Assembly (NCBI GenBank): GCA_027858355.1
Contig: JAQICW010000154.1
Location: 1 to 11,455 of the forward strand
Direction: 5' to 3'
Origin: Desulfobacula sp.
Lineage (GTDB): Bacteria > Desulfobacterota > Desulfobacteria > Desulfobacterales > Desulfobacteraceae
DNA: 11,455 nucleotides
The position numbers and the translations under genes were made by a program. The notes below the pieces were generated by a model, which was not told where the DNA came from, did no database searches, and saw only the letters and a list, made by a program, of their open reading frames with translations. Each line of letters begins with the position of its first letter. Within the stretch, counting starts at the first letter, position 1. Of the stretch, positions 1-6,263 are shown piece after piece.

Positions 1-89
1 CTATTACATGGTAAAAAAAGAAATTTACATAAGAGTAAATTTTAGAGGTTAAAAAAAAACGACTCCAAGACGAACGAAAAAAAATTGAG

Positions 90-1091
90 TTGCTTAAGGT
101 TGAACTTGAGAAAGCAAAAGAAGAGTTTAGAATAGAAAAAGAGAATGTACCTCATTCAGAAGAGATTAAAGTTGATGCGAATAAATATAATAACGGCGTC
201 AGCCCATCTGACATTAAAGACTCAACTGCTATACAAAATAGTTATGATTTGAAAAGAACAAATAACCCTATGGCTCAAAACTGGAATAAGAAAAGCACGA
301 AAGCTATATCAAATAAAGAATGGGCTGAAGCTATCAGAACGGCATCAATTGCAATATCATTAGATCCAGGGTTATCATTACCATATATCAATAGAGCCTG
401 GGCGTACTGTGAAAAGAAATTTTACCACAAGGCAATCAAAGATTGTAATGTGGCTATTTTTTTAAACACAGACGAAGCTGCTCCATACATAACTAAAGCA
501 TGGGCTTATGCGGAAATTAAGAATTACGAAGCGGCAATCGAAAATTGCAATAAAGCATTAGAGGTTGATCCTAAAAATGCAACTGCTTATAACAATATTG
601 GCTATGTATATCACAAAAAAGGCAATATGAAAGAGGCAAAAAAAAACTATGAAAAGGCCTGCCGGTTTGGCTTTCAATTGGGTTGCAATAATTATAAGGC
701 AATAGCTGGGTATTCTCCATCTGATATTCCTTCAAGGGTTCAGGATTTAATAAAGCAGAGTCAAACAAAATTTAAAGAAAAGAAATGGGACGAAATAATA
801 ACTTTAGTGACTGAGGTCATTGAAATAGATCCAAATAATCACATTGCATACACCATTCTTGGAGCAGTATATGCAAACAAAGGTTCATATAATGATGCAA
901 TAAAAAATTGTGAAATTGCTATAGGACTAAATCCTGATTTTGGCCTTGCTTATAACAATAGAGGGTATGCATACGAGCTCTTGGGCAAAAAGAAGGAAGC
1001 GGAACTTGATTATGAAATGAGCTGCTATTTAGGTGAACAATTTGGCTGTATTAACATGAAAAAACTCAAAAAAGCTTTAAATACTCAATAA
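90..1091 (+). CDS. TPR-repeat protein, N-terminus uncertain
   Basis: The protein has about 333 residues with seven recognisable tetratricopeptide repeats, roughly residues 61-196 (four) and 217-318 (three), showing the usual WAY..KKxYxxAI..CNxAIxLDP pattern. TPRs form helical scaffolds for protein-protein binding; no partner or enzymatic domain can be seen. Both TPR blocks end in a similar cap (residues 186-204 and 306-325, with ACRFGFQLGC and SCYLGEQFGC) and are preceded by SPSDI (38-42 and 209-213), so the protein looks like two copies of one module. The N-terminal 30 residues are charged and could form a coiled coil. The TTG at 90 has no good ribosome-binding site, and the frame is open back to 39 with no ATG. 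The N-terminus may therefore be truncated or frameshifted near the run of nine A at 51-59. No signal peptide is seen. Confidence 0.75.
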   Translation: MLKVELEKAKEEFRIEKENVPHSEEIKVDANKYNNGVSPSDIKDSTAIQNSYDLKRTNNPMAQNWNKKSTKAISNKEWAEAIRTASIAISLDPGLSLPYINRAWAYCEKKFYHKAIKDCNVAIFLNTDEAAPYITKAWAYAEIKNYEAAIENCNKALEVDPKNATAYNNIGYVYHKKGNMKEAKKNYEKACRFGFQLGCNNYKAIAGYSPSDIPSRVQDLIKQSQTKFKEKKWDEIITLVTEVIEIDPNNHIAYTILGAVYANKGSYNDAIKNCEIAIGLNPDFGLAYNNRGYAYELLGKKKEAELDYEMSCYLGEQFGCINMKKLKKALNTQ

Positions 1092-1134
1092 CACGATATG
1101 ATATTGTAAATTTAAGGCAGCGTCTCAACTGGAT

Positions 1135-1410
1135 CATAACGGTTAATTTGTAGACCCCATAAAAAAGAGAGCTTAAAATTATAAAGATGGCTGTTAAAAA
1201 TATAGTTTGTAATCGGGTTATAACGATTATTTTCTGGGGGTCATACGCGCACGCGCGCGAGGCAGATTTCTAAGCTGCCCGTGCAAGCAACTCAATAAAA
1301 ATTTAGTCCGAGGGTAAGTCCGAGGTTTTGGGTTAATTTTACCAAAATAATTAACTGTCTGTAATGAGCTTGTAACGATTATTTTTCTGAACCCATAAAA
1401 AGAGAAGCTT
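1135..1410 (+). repeat. Three degenerate direct repeats, about 27-40 bp each
   Basis: Copies lie at 1135-1174, 1218-1244 and 1371-1410. Each begins near TAACGRTTA and runs into CTG/TAG followed by a C-rich step; copies one and three continue into CCATAAAAA, AGAG and AGCTT. Copy two loses similarity after GGGGGTCAT, where the GC-rich hairpin begins. The 3' part of copy three (ACCCATAAAAAGAGAAGCTT) and of copy one match closely with small indels. Aligned by eye only; the unit boundaries are approximate. Confidence 0.55.
1249..1284 (+). other. GC-rich bulged hairpin
   Basis: GCACG (1249-1253) and GGCAG (1261-1265) pair with CGTGC (1280-1284) and CTGCC (1275-1279). The right arm is continuous and the left arm carries a 7-nt bulge, CGCGCGA (1254-1260). 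The apical loop is ATTTCTAAG (1266-1274). There is no T-tract, so it is not a normal intrinsic terminator. It could be a dispersed palindromic repeat or an RNA element. Confidence 0.5.
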
Positions 1411-1619
1411 GCAAAGGGGTTCGTGTCACTTGATAAAGATATGATTGATTTTTTTCGCTCAATTACATATGCCGGGGCCAGTTTTTGAAAATTGTTGGAA
1501 TACATGATATTTTAATGGTTAGGGTTGCTAAAATGACATTATTTTAACACTGTTTGGAAATTATAGAGATGACTGATACTAAAGGCTTTGGATTGATTTA
1601 AACAGTTTTAAGAGCTAAA

Positions 1620-1637
1620 TTTGCTTAATGATTTGGG
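1620..1637 (+). repeat. 18-bp leader repeat, copy 1
   Basis: TTTGCTTAATGATTTGGG occurs here, ending 15 bp before the first zinc-ribbon gene, and is repeated exactly at 2381-2398, ending 29 bp before the second. It shows that the duplicated unit included part of the upstream leader, or that both genes share a control element. Confidence 0.8.
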
Positions 1638-1652
1638 CAAAAAGAGGTGAGT

Positions 1653-2252
1653 ATGGGAGGATCAGGTTCAGGCAGTTGGTATAGATGGGATACAAAAGCA
1701 AAAACAGAAAGCCAACATCGGGTAGATATTCGATGGTTGAAAAAGCAAAACTATCTAAAGCCAGGTATTTCAGGTTCATTGTCCTGGTCAAGCCGAGGTG
1801 AAAGTACTGGCTCAATTCGTTTCAGCATGCAAGAGAATAACATGATCCTCAAGTATCGACATAGACCACGTGGGGGGGAGTGGCAGGATGTTGAACAGAT
1901 TATTTCTTTTGACCAGACACCCTGCAACTATGGCGGTCACCGGAAATGGTTTCTTTGCCCCAGGTGCTATAAACGGGTTTCACTCCTTTACGGCGCAGGG
2001 AAATATTTCTTATGCCGTCACTGCCATGATCTTACATATGACACCTGCAACTCTTCACCACTTCAAAGGATCTTTGATAAGGCCAATAAATTGAGGGAGC
2101 GTATAGGTGGTCATGCCGGGCTCTCATATCCTATCGCTGACCGCCCGAAGGGAATGCACCACTCAACTTACATCAGAATTGTCGCCAAAATAGAAAGACT
2201 GGAAAACCTTGGTGATATAGGCATGGTTGAAAAATGGGGGTTCGGTTTTTGA
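1653..2252 (+). CDS. Zinc-ribbon protein of unknown function, copy A
   Basis: A 199-residue protein whose core is a zinc ribbon: CPRC (102-105) and CRHC (121-124), embedded in the signature TPCNYGGxRxWFxCP..CxxRV..LYGAGKYFxCRxC. The N-terminus GGSGSGSWYRW and a late RPKGMHxxTY motif (164-173) are also typical of a widespread uncharacterised bacterial family that I recognise from accessory DNA but cannot name functionally. Zinc binding and nucleic-acid contact are inferred from the fold. I start it at ATG 1653, which has AGAGG five bases upstream and gives the family's MGGSGSG start; GTG 1647 overlaps that ribosome-binding site. A diverged paralogue follows 175 bp downstream, suggesting tandem duplication within the element. 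Confidence 0.85.
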   Translation: MGGSGSGSWYRWDTKAKTESQHRVDIRWLKKQNYLKPGISGSLSWSSRGESTGSIRFSMQENNMILKYRHRPRGGEWQDVEQIISFDQTPCNYGGHRKWFLCPRCYKRVSLLYGAGKYFLCRHCHDLTYDTCNSSPLQRIFDKANKLRERIGGHAGLSYPIADRPKGMHHSTYIRIVAKIERLENLGDIGMVEKWGFGF

Positions 2253-2380
2253 GTACCTGGGGCTTTTCCAATATGTTTTATTAGGTTACAAAAGGCCTGT
2301 TTTCCCGCACACTATAAAAATGGCGGTAATCATTGATAGAACAGGAGTTACAGGCTTTTATGCAGAAAATAGATGTTGTT

Positions 2381-2398
2381 TTTGCTTAATGATTTGGG
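2381..2398 (+). repeat. 18-bp leader repeat, copy 2
   Basis: Exact second copy of TTTGCTTAATGATTTGGG (first at 1620-1637). It lies upstream of the GGAGG ribosome-binding site of the second zinc-ribbon gene. Confidence 0.8.
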
Positions 2399-2427
2399 TT
2401 AAAAAAATTGGAGGTGCGCATGGGTGG

Positions 2428-3003
2428 ATGGGATCAGGACAATATTACCGGTGGGATAAAAAAAGCATAACTTCAGAGTCCCTTCCTTTGGATATAAGGG
2501 AATTAAACAGTAAAAGACTGTTGACACAAGGGGCAAGCATAACCTCAAAATGGTCAAGCGGTGGCGAAGTGTGTGCCAGTATTAGTGGATTGGTTTTTGA
2601 AGATTATTTGCAATTGCAATACACCTATCGCAAAACAGAAGAGATCAAACAAAAAATATATTTTGAGTGGACACCGTGCAACTATGGCGGAAGGCGTGTC
2701 TGGTTCAGTTGCCCTTTTTGTCATAGACGCATCGCGGTTATCTATGGTGCCGGAAAATACTTTGCCTGCCGAAAATGCTATAACCTGGCCTACCTGTCAT
2801 GCAATGAGCCTGATTATCAACGGATGATTGATAGAGCGAACAATTTAAAAGAAAAGCTTGGTGGCGAAGGCGGATTATATTCCCCTATCCCTTCAAGGCC
2901 GAAAGGAATGCATGATAAAACGTATCAAAAAATGGTTGAAGAAATAGCACGGTTGGAATGGATTGGAGAGATGACGATTGACAAGCTTTTAAATGGTTTT
3001 TGA
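2428..3003 (+). CDS. Zinc-ribbon protein of unknown function, copy B
   Basis: A 191-residue paralogue of the preceding gene with the same architecture: GSGQYYRWD start, WTPCNYGGRR (81-90), CPFC (95-98), IYGAGKYF, CRKC (114-117), RPKGMHDKTY (157-166). All four zinc-ligand cysteines are kept. ATG 2428 is the first in-frame start that matches the family, but the GGAGG at 2410-2414 is 13 bases away. It is ideally placed (5 bases) for ATG 2420, which is out of frame and reads MGGWDQD... for only 16 codons. A 5-nt insertion (TGGGA) in the ancestral MGGSG codons would explain this. The frame is open upstream to 2227, but that part has no family resemblance. Translation may be inefficient. Confidence 0.8.
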   Translation: MGSGQYYRWDKKSITSESLPLDIRELNSKRLLTQGASITSKWSSGGEVCASISGLVFEDYLQLQYTYRKTEEIKQKIYFEWTPCNYGGRRVWFSCPFCHRRIAVIYGAGKYFACRKCYNLAYLSCNEPDYQRMIDRANNLKEKLGGEGGLYSPIPSRPKGMHDKTYQKMVEEIARLEWIGEMTIDKLLNGF

Positions 3004-3038
3004 TTTGGTTTTACGCCTTACAATCCCCCCTGCTTTTG

Positions 3039-3917
3039 TTATTCAGATTCCTTTGATTTGTTTGGATGGTCTATTTTGTATTGGATTTTAGATGCAAGCT
3101 CCTGTGCTTGGCCCATTTGTTGAGGTGTTAACTTCTTTGCTACGATGTCTCTAAATTCAGTAGCCTTCTCATCTCCTTGGGCTGCTGCTAAACTTAGCCA
3201 AATATAGGCAAGTTTGTAATTCTGTGTAACTCCCATACCTAAATAATACATAACCCCAAGCCTAGTTTGAGCTGAAGCGTCTCCCTGCTCAGCTGCTTTT
3301 TGGTACCAATAAAACGCTTGCTTGATATCTTTTGTCACTTCTTTACCGTTCTGATACATAAACCCAAGGTCGACTTGAGCTGAAGCGTCTCCCTGCTCAG
3401 CTGCTTTTTGGTACCAATAAAACGCTTGCTTATAATTCTGTGTAACACCTTTACCGTTCTGATACATAAACCCAACAAAGGCTTGAGAAGAGGCCTTTCC
3501 CTGCTCAGCTGCTTTTTGGTACCAATAAAACGCTTGCTTATAATTTTGTGTTACTCCTTTGCCTTCATAATACATATTCCCAAGAGTAAGCTGAGCATCA
3601 GCATGCCCTTGCTCTGCTGCTTTAGTGTGCCAAAATACGGCTTTTTTGTAATCCCGTGGTACTTCTTCATCACCAAACAGTGACCCAAGACCGTACTGAG
3701 CATCAGAATGTCCTTGCTGTGCTGCCTTGGTAAGCCAGTGCACAGCCTGTTTATGATCCTGTGGTACTACTTGGCCACTGGCATACGCCACCCCAAGAAA
3801 AAACTGAGCTTTAGCATCACCCTGTTCTGCTTTTTCTAAAGTATCTTCAAATTCACCACCAAAAACAGAACTGGTACAACATAGAATTAACAAGACAAGA
3901 ATTAAGAGTTTTTTCAT
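3039..3917 (-). CDS. Secreted Sel1-like repeat (SLR) protein
   Basis: A 292-residue protein with an N-terminal signal peptide (MKKLL, hydrophobic stretch 4-18, likely cleavage near FGG, 19-21; no good lipobox). Six Sel1-type repeats begin near residues 35, 71, 106, 142, 178 and 214, each AxAQxxLGxxYxxGxGVxxDYKQAxxWYxKAAEQG. Most are 36 residues; the second is 35. A C-terminal helical tail follows (about 250-292). SLR proteins are alpha-solenoid scaffolds, often periplasmic or envelope-located; the partner is unknown here. Three repeats are nearly identical in DNA with a 108-bp period, which points to recent repeat expansion. Ribosome-binding site AAGGGA lies just upstream of the ATG. It converges with zinc-ribbon copy B 35 bp away and has a 28-bp box upstream (3973-4000). 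Confidence 0.88.
   Translation of the reverse strand: MKKLLILVLLILCCTSSVFGGEFEDTLEKAEQGDAKAQFFLGVAYASGQVVPQDHKQAVHWLTKAAQQGHSDAQYGLGSLFGDEEVPRDYKKAVFWHTKAAEQGHADAQLTLGNMYYEGKGVTQNYKQAFYWYQKAAEQGKASSQAFVGFMYQNGKGVTQNYKQAFYWYQKAAEQGDASAQVDLGFMYQNGKEVTKDIKQAFYWYQKAAEQGDASAQTRLGVMYYLGMGVTQNYKLAYIWLSLAAAQGDEKATEFRDIVAKKLTPQQMGQAQELASKIQYKIDHPNKSKESE
3271..3540 (-). repeat. 108-bp tandem repeats inside the Sel1 gene
   Basis: GCTGAAGCGTCTCCCTGCTC starts at 3271 and again at 3379, exactly 108 bp apart. A third, partly diverged copy begins at 3487. All three share CCCTGCTCAGCTGC followed by TTTTTGGTACCAATAAAACG. The period equals one 36-residue Sel1 repeat, so copy number can change in frame by recombination. 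Confidence 0.85.
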
Positions 3918-3972
3918 TTGCTTTCCCTTTATTTAAAAAGGTTAATGTAAAAATCTTTTTTGCTTCTTTTGG

Positions 3973-4000
3973 TCTATCAATATTTATAAGGATAGTAAAG
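3973..4000 (-). promoter_or_regulatory. 28-bp box upstream of the Sel1 gene (copy 1)
   Basis: On the minus strand this reads CTTTACTATCC...ATTGATAGA and lies 56-83 bp before the Sel1 start. An ungapped relative at 7328-7355 matches it at 23 of 28 positions by eye. It could be read as a sigma-70-like promoter (TTTACT, 17-bp gap, TAGACC), but the -10 is poor, so a regulator-binding box is equally possible. Confidence 0.45.
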
Positions 4001-4076
4001 TGACTATTAGAGATCCCACAGCATGGCCCGATGCCCCCCTACCCTTGATAAAATAATTATATTCAATACCAGAAGC

Positions 4077-4109
4077 AAAACCCGGTCATTTATTTGGCCG
4101 GATTTTTTT
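4077..4109. terminator. Intrinsic terminator overlapping the end of the integrase-partner gene
   Basis: AAAACCCGG (4077-4085) pairs with CCGGATTTT (4098-4106) with one G-T wobble and a 12-nt loop (4086-4097). A T-run follows on the + strand (4103-4109), and GTTTT follows on the minus strand. For the leftward integrase operon the stem begins inside the last codons, with the stop codon (4090-4092) lying in the loop. It may act in both directions. Confidence 0.65.
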
Positions 4110-4842
4110 CACGCCCATAATTTGTCCGACATATATCAGAACAGAATTTTTTCCGGCCTTTTCTTCTGATTACTGTGAATCGATCGCATTGTTCACAGAA
4201 TAAAAAATACTCTTGACCGCCTAAAATCAGGAAGTCGAAAAAGATTCTGGCAACTATTATCAAATAATTACGTTGTAGGCCCCCATCTATTTTTTTTTGG
4301 ATCAATTCAAATGTTGGATCTTCATCAATTTCATTTACTTTAAAATCAGCTTTTTGATTATTCGAATCCTTGAGTTGACTCATATATTTGTCTATCTTTT
4401 TTATTAAATTCACACCTGAGAGAGTTTTTGTTAAACGGTATTCACCATCTTTTTTCTTTATCATATTTCTTAATTCGGCATATGATAATCGAAGGCCCAC
4501 AGTAAAGCCATACAAAGCTAAGTCTTTTTCAAATTCAAGCAGAATCTGTTCCCATGGCATTTTGTGCTTGTAAATTTCCCTTAAAACTTTTTGCACTCTT
4601 GGACCACATCCCATAACATTGGCTAAATAATTTGTGTGGGGAGACATGCTCACAGTTAAAGCATTTTTTTCTTTTAAAAGCTTGCATACCTCACAATCAG
4701 AGGATAGCTTTTCCTCTACCCCTATTAATTTAGCTCCATCCTTAAACAATTTTAAAAGAGTCCATTTTGAAATATCAGGTTCTAAATATTCTTCCAACCA
4801 CTCCCCAAGTTTGATCATTCTCTCAAAGTCTTTATTTGCCAT
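4090..4842 (-). CDS. Integrase-coupled protein with CGNR-like zinc finger
   Basis: A 250-residue, mostly helical protein of unrecognised family. The C-terminus carries CEQC (216-219), then RRKGRKKFCSDICR with cysteines 234 and 238. The Cx2C...Cx3C spacing with a basic link resembles CGNR-type zinc fingers found at the C-termini of putative DNA-binding proteins. A second CxxC (50-53) lies near the N-terminus. Its start overlaps the integrase 3' end by 11 bp, with ribosome-binding site GGAGGA inside the integrase gene, so the two are co-transcribed and probably translationally coupled. An accessory role in recombination, such as directionality or regulation, is inferred from this arrangement only. 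It is much longer than ordinary excisionases. Its last codons sit in an intrinsic terminator. Confidence 0.75.
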   Translation of the reverse strand: MANKDFERMIKLGEWLEEYLEPDISKWTLLKLFKDGAKLIGVEEKLSSDCEVCKLLKEKNALTVSMSPHTNYLANVMGCGPRVQKVLREIYKHKMPWEQILLEFEKDLALYGFTVGLRLSYAELRNMIKKKDGEYRLTKTLSGVNLIKKIDKYMSQLKDSNNQKADFKVNEIDEDPTFELIQKKIDGGLQRNYLIIVARIFFDFLILGGQEYFLFCEQCDRFTVIRRKGRKKFCSDICRTNYGREKNPAK

Positions 4843-5980
4843 TTCGTAGTTCCTCCAGGTTTATGATGGGCTCTTTTTTTTGTTGTAGCTGGTCAGACAG
4901 ATTAACTGCATCCCGTAGCGTTTTATCAGCAAGGTGGGCATATCTCATGGTCATGGCTGCATCCTTGTGGCAAAGAAGCTTCTGGACCGTGTAAAGGTCG
5001 GCCCCGTGGCTTACAAGGGAACTGGCAAAGTGATGTCTTATTCCATGAAACCTGAAATGTTTTGGCAATCCTGCTGCCTTCTTTATTCTAAGCCATGGCC
5101 CCTTGAAATCTGTACTCTGCTGTCCGTTCTTCCCGTAGAAGATCCATCGGGTATCATATTCCTTTGGGACGTTTTTCAGGACATTAACTGCCTTGCCGGA
5201 CAATGGTAATGTCTGGTCAGCTATTCCTTTTGGATCTTTTAAAACCATGAATTGTCGCTCAAAATCTATATCATTCCAGGTGAGCTTGAACAGTTCTCCG
5301 CGCCGGACCCCGGTATAAAGACTGAACAGGATAAACGAGGTAGACATTTTGTCATCCCATTTTTCAAGGACATTCAGAAGGCTGTTTAGTTCGTCATTGG
5401 ATAAAAATTCTGTCACCTGATTATTAAGCTTTGGTTTCTTAACCTTCCTGCATGGGTTGTCTCCGGAATACATTCCCCAATTTTCAGCCACATTATAAAG
5501 CCTTGTGAGTAAAACCAACTGGTGTTTGATAGTTGCTTGTGCATAGGGCTTTTTCCGATTGCTTTTTGCCTTTTTCATCTTCACCACAAAACTTTCAATG
5601 GTAAAAGGGCTTATTATAGCAAGAGGTTTATTCCCAAACGCTGGTTTCAAATGTTTGTTATAATAGAATACGTCGGCCTTCCATGATTTTTTGTTTTCCA
5701 TTAACCAGGGCAGATACTTATTCCAAAATTCATTAAGGGTGATGGAGTCTTTTTTTTTGTGGATATCAAACTCCTCCCTGGCAATATCATCTTTAAATTT
5801 TGCCTCAATTTCCCTGGCGATTTCAAGATTATTGGCGGTCCTGGTGATTCTTTTCCCGTTCATACGGACAATAATTTTATAGGTTTTATTTTTTGGCACA
5901 AGGGTATCGCACATCGGGCATTTTTTTGTGCCGATCTTCATTTCAGTCTTACATTTTTTACAGCGAATATTGATTGCCAT
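4832..5980 (-). CDS. int: Tyrosine recombinase / integrase with N-terminal zinc ribbon
   Basis: A 382-residue site-specific recombinase, expected to integrate and excise the element at the nearby tRNA site. An N-terminal zinc ribbon (CKKC 7-10, CPMC 21-24) precedes a short arm-binding-like strand region (YKIIVRMNGKRITRT), a SAM-like core-binding domain (about 80-180) and the catalytic domain. The catalytic set looks complete: R226 in TGVRRGE, K251 in the DPKG loop, H312 and R315 in HGIR, H338 in CHKD, and nucleophile Y347 in MRYAHL. I chose ATG 5978-5980, giving MAINIRCKKC, because AGGAGAGG lies just upstream; an in-frame ATG ten codons earlier lacks a clear site. It is transcribed away from the tRNA fragment and is followed by an overlapping partner gene. 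Confidence 0.93.
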   Translation of the reverse strand: MAINIRCKKCKTEMKIGTKKCPMCDTLVPKNKTYKIIVRMNGKRITRTANNLEIAREIEAKFKDDIAREEFDIHKKKDSITLNEFWNKYLPWLMENKKSWKADVFYYNKHLKPAFGNKPLAIISPFTIESFVVKMKKAKSNRKKPYAQATIKHQLVLLTRLYNVAENWGMYSGDNPCRKVKKPKLNNQVTEFLSNDELNSLLNVLEKWDDKMSTSFILFSLYTGVRRGELFKLTWNDIDFERQFMVLKDPKGIADQTLPLSGKAVNVLKNVPKEYDTRWIFYGKNGQQSTDFKGPWLRIKKAAGLPKHFRFHGIRHHFASSLVSHGADLYTVQKLLCHKDAAMTMRYAHLADKTLRDAVNLSDQLQQKKEPIINLEELRNGK

Positions 5981-5998
5981 ATAATACCTCTCCTGTTT

Positions 5999-6055
5999 TA
6001 GGGGTGACAAAAGGGTGACACCTGGGGTATGTTCCTATACAAGTTCGTCTGAACT
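5999..6055. promoter_or_regulatory. Short repeats between integrase and att site
   Basis: GGGTGACA occurs twice 11 bp apart (6002-6009 and 6013-6020), so on the same helix face. Further along, AGTTC-GTCT-GAACT (6042-6055) is a perfect 5-bp inverted repeat. Direct repeats near an integrase core site are typical of arm-type or excisionase-binding sites, and the integrase promoter should also lie here. The function is inferred from position. Confidence 0.35.
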
Positions 6056-6134
6056 GGTACAAAAAGAATAAGCGAACAAGATAATTATGTCAAGGTTTTT
6101 ATTAGCAGATACAAAAAAAAGAAAATGGTATGGA

Positions 6135-6184
6135 AAGGACTTCGAATCCATAGGTCGGGGGTTCGAATCCCTCCGGGCGCGCCA
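6135..6184 (+). other. tRNA-Arg(TCG) 3' half, attR-like junction
   Basis: The fragment holds an anticodon loop CTTCGAA (6140-6146; anticodon TCG 6142-6144), a T stem and loop (6157-6173, loop TTCGAAT), 3' acceptor strand CGGGCGC (6174-6180), discriminator G and an encoded CCA (6182-6184). The 5' acceptor partner GCGCCCG and the D arm are absent upstream. The anticodon stem has an A-A mismatch on its 5' side, where the element sequence takes over. This is what remains distal to a tRNA used as an integration target. The identity block probably begins around 6137-6141. The fragment is not a functional tRNA gene. Confidence 0.85.
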
Positions 6185-6263
6185 CTCAATTCTTTTGATG
6201 GTATAATGCTTGAACCTTTGAAATTTGCCCTAATGTGAAATGCTGGTGTGGGAGCATGAAAAA

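Larger units (their letters stand above)
1092..1652. other. Gene-poor spacer with degenerate direct repeats and a GC-rich hairpin
   Basis: No convincing gene is seen in these 561 bp. An open frame on the minus strand (1227-1505) has no family resemblance or ribosome-binding site. The spacer contains three degenerate copies of a repeat around TAACGATTATTTTCTG and CCCATAAAAAGAGA-type sequence (1135-1174, 1218-1244, 1371-1410), a GC-rich bulged hairpin (1249-1284), and a short tandem AGTCCGAGG pair (1305-1313 and 1317-1325). The composition changes abruptly at the CGCG-rich stretch 1246-1260. It may be remnant mobile DNA or the leader of the downstream gene pair; neither can be shown here. Confidence 0.6.
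1..6184. mobile_element. Right-hand end of an element integrated at tRNA-Arg(TCG)
   Basis: A tyrosine integrase gene ends the block and is followed by the 3' half of a tRNA-Arg gene on the + strand. Integrases of this family commonly recombine inside tRNA 3' ends and leave an intact tRNA at one junction and a 3' fragment at the other. A + strand 3' fragment on the right means the element extends leftwards, with the intact tRNA outside the window. Content fits accessory DNA: duplicated zinc-ribbon genes, repeat proteins (TPR, Sel1) and an integrase with a partner gene, but no phage structural genes. The left boundary is not visible, so element type and size are unknown. The block could contain several insertions. 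Confidence 0.65.

Noticed and set aside
1130..1420. Integron attC sites or a CRISPR array
   Set aside because: The repeats are irregularly spaced and degenerate, and no RYYYAAC/GTTRRRY pair flanks the hairpin. No regular spacers exist.
1227..1505. Minus-strand 92-aa reading frame
   Set aside because: No ribosome-binding site, no family likeness, and it spans the hairpin and repeats; treated as chance.
2227..2427. N-terminal extension of zinc-ribbon copy B
   Set aside because: The upstream 67 codons are not found in copy A and include the 18-bp leader and the ribosome-binding site; the family start is at 2428.
6060..6184. A complete tRNA gene
   Set aside because: The 5' acceptor strand GCGCCCG and the D arm are absent from the 80 bp upstream, and the anticodon stem has a mismatch; only the 3' half is present.
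6240..6257. Terminator after the DUF3820 gene
   Set aside because: ATGCT/AGCAT is only a 5-bp stem with an 8-nt loop and no T-tract on the minus strand.
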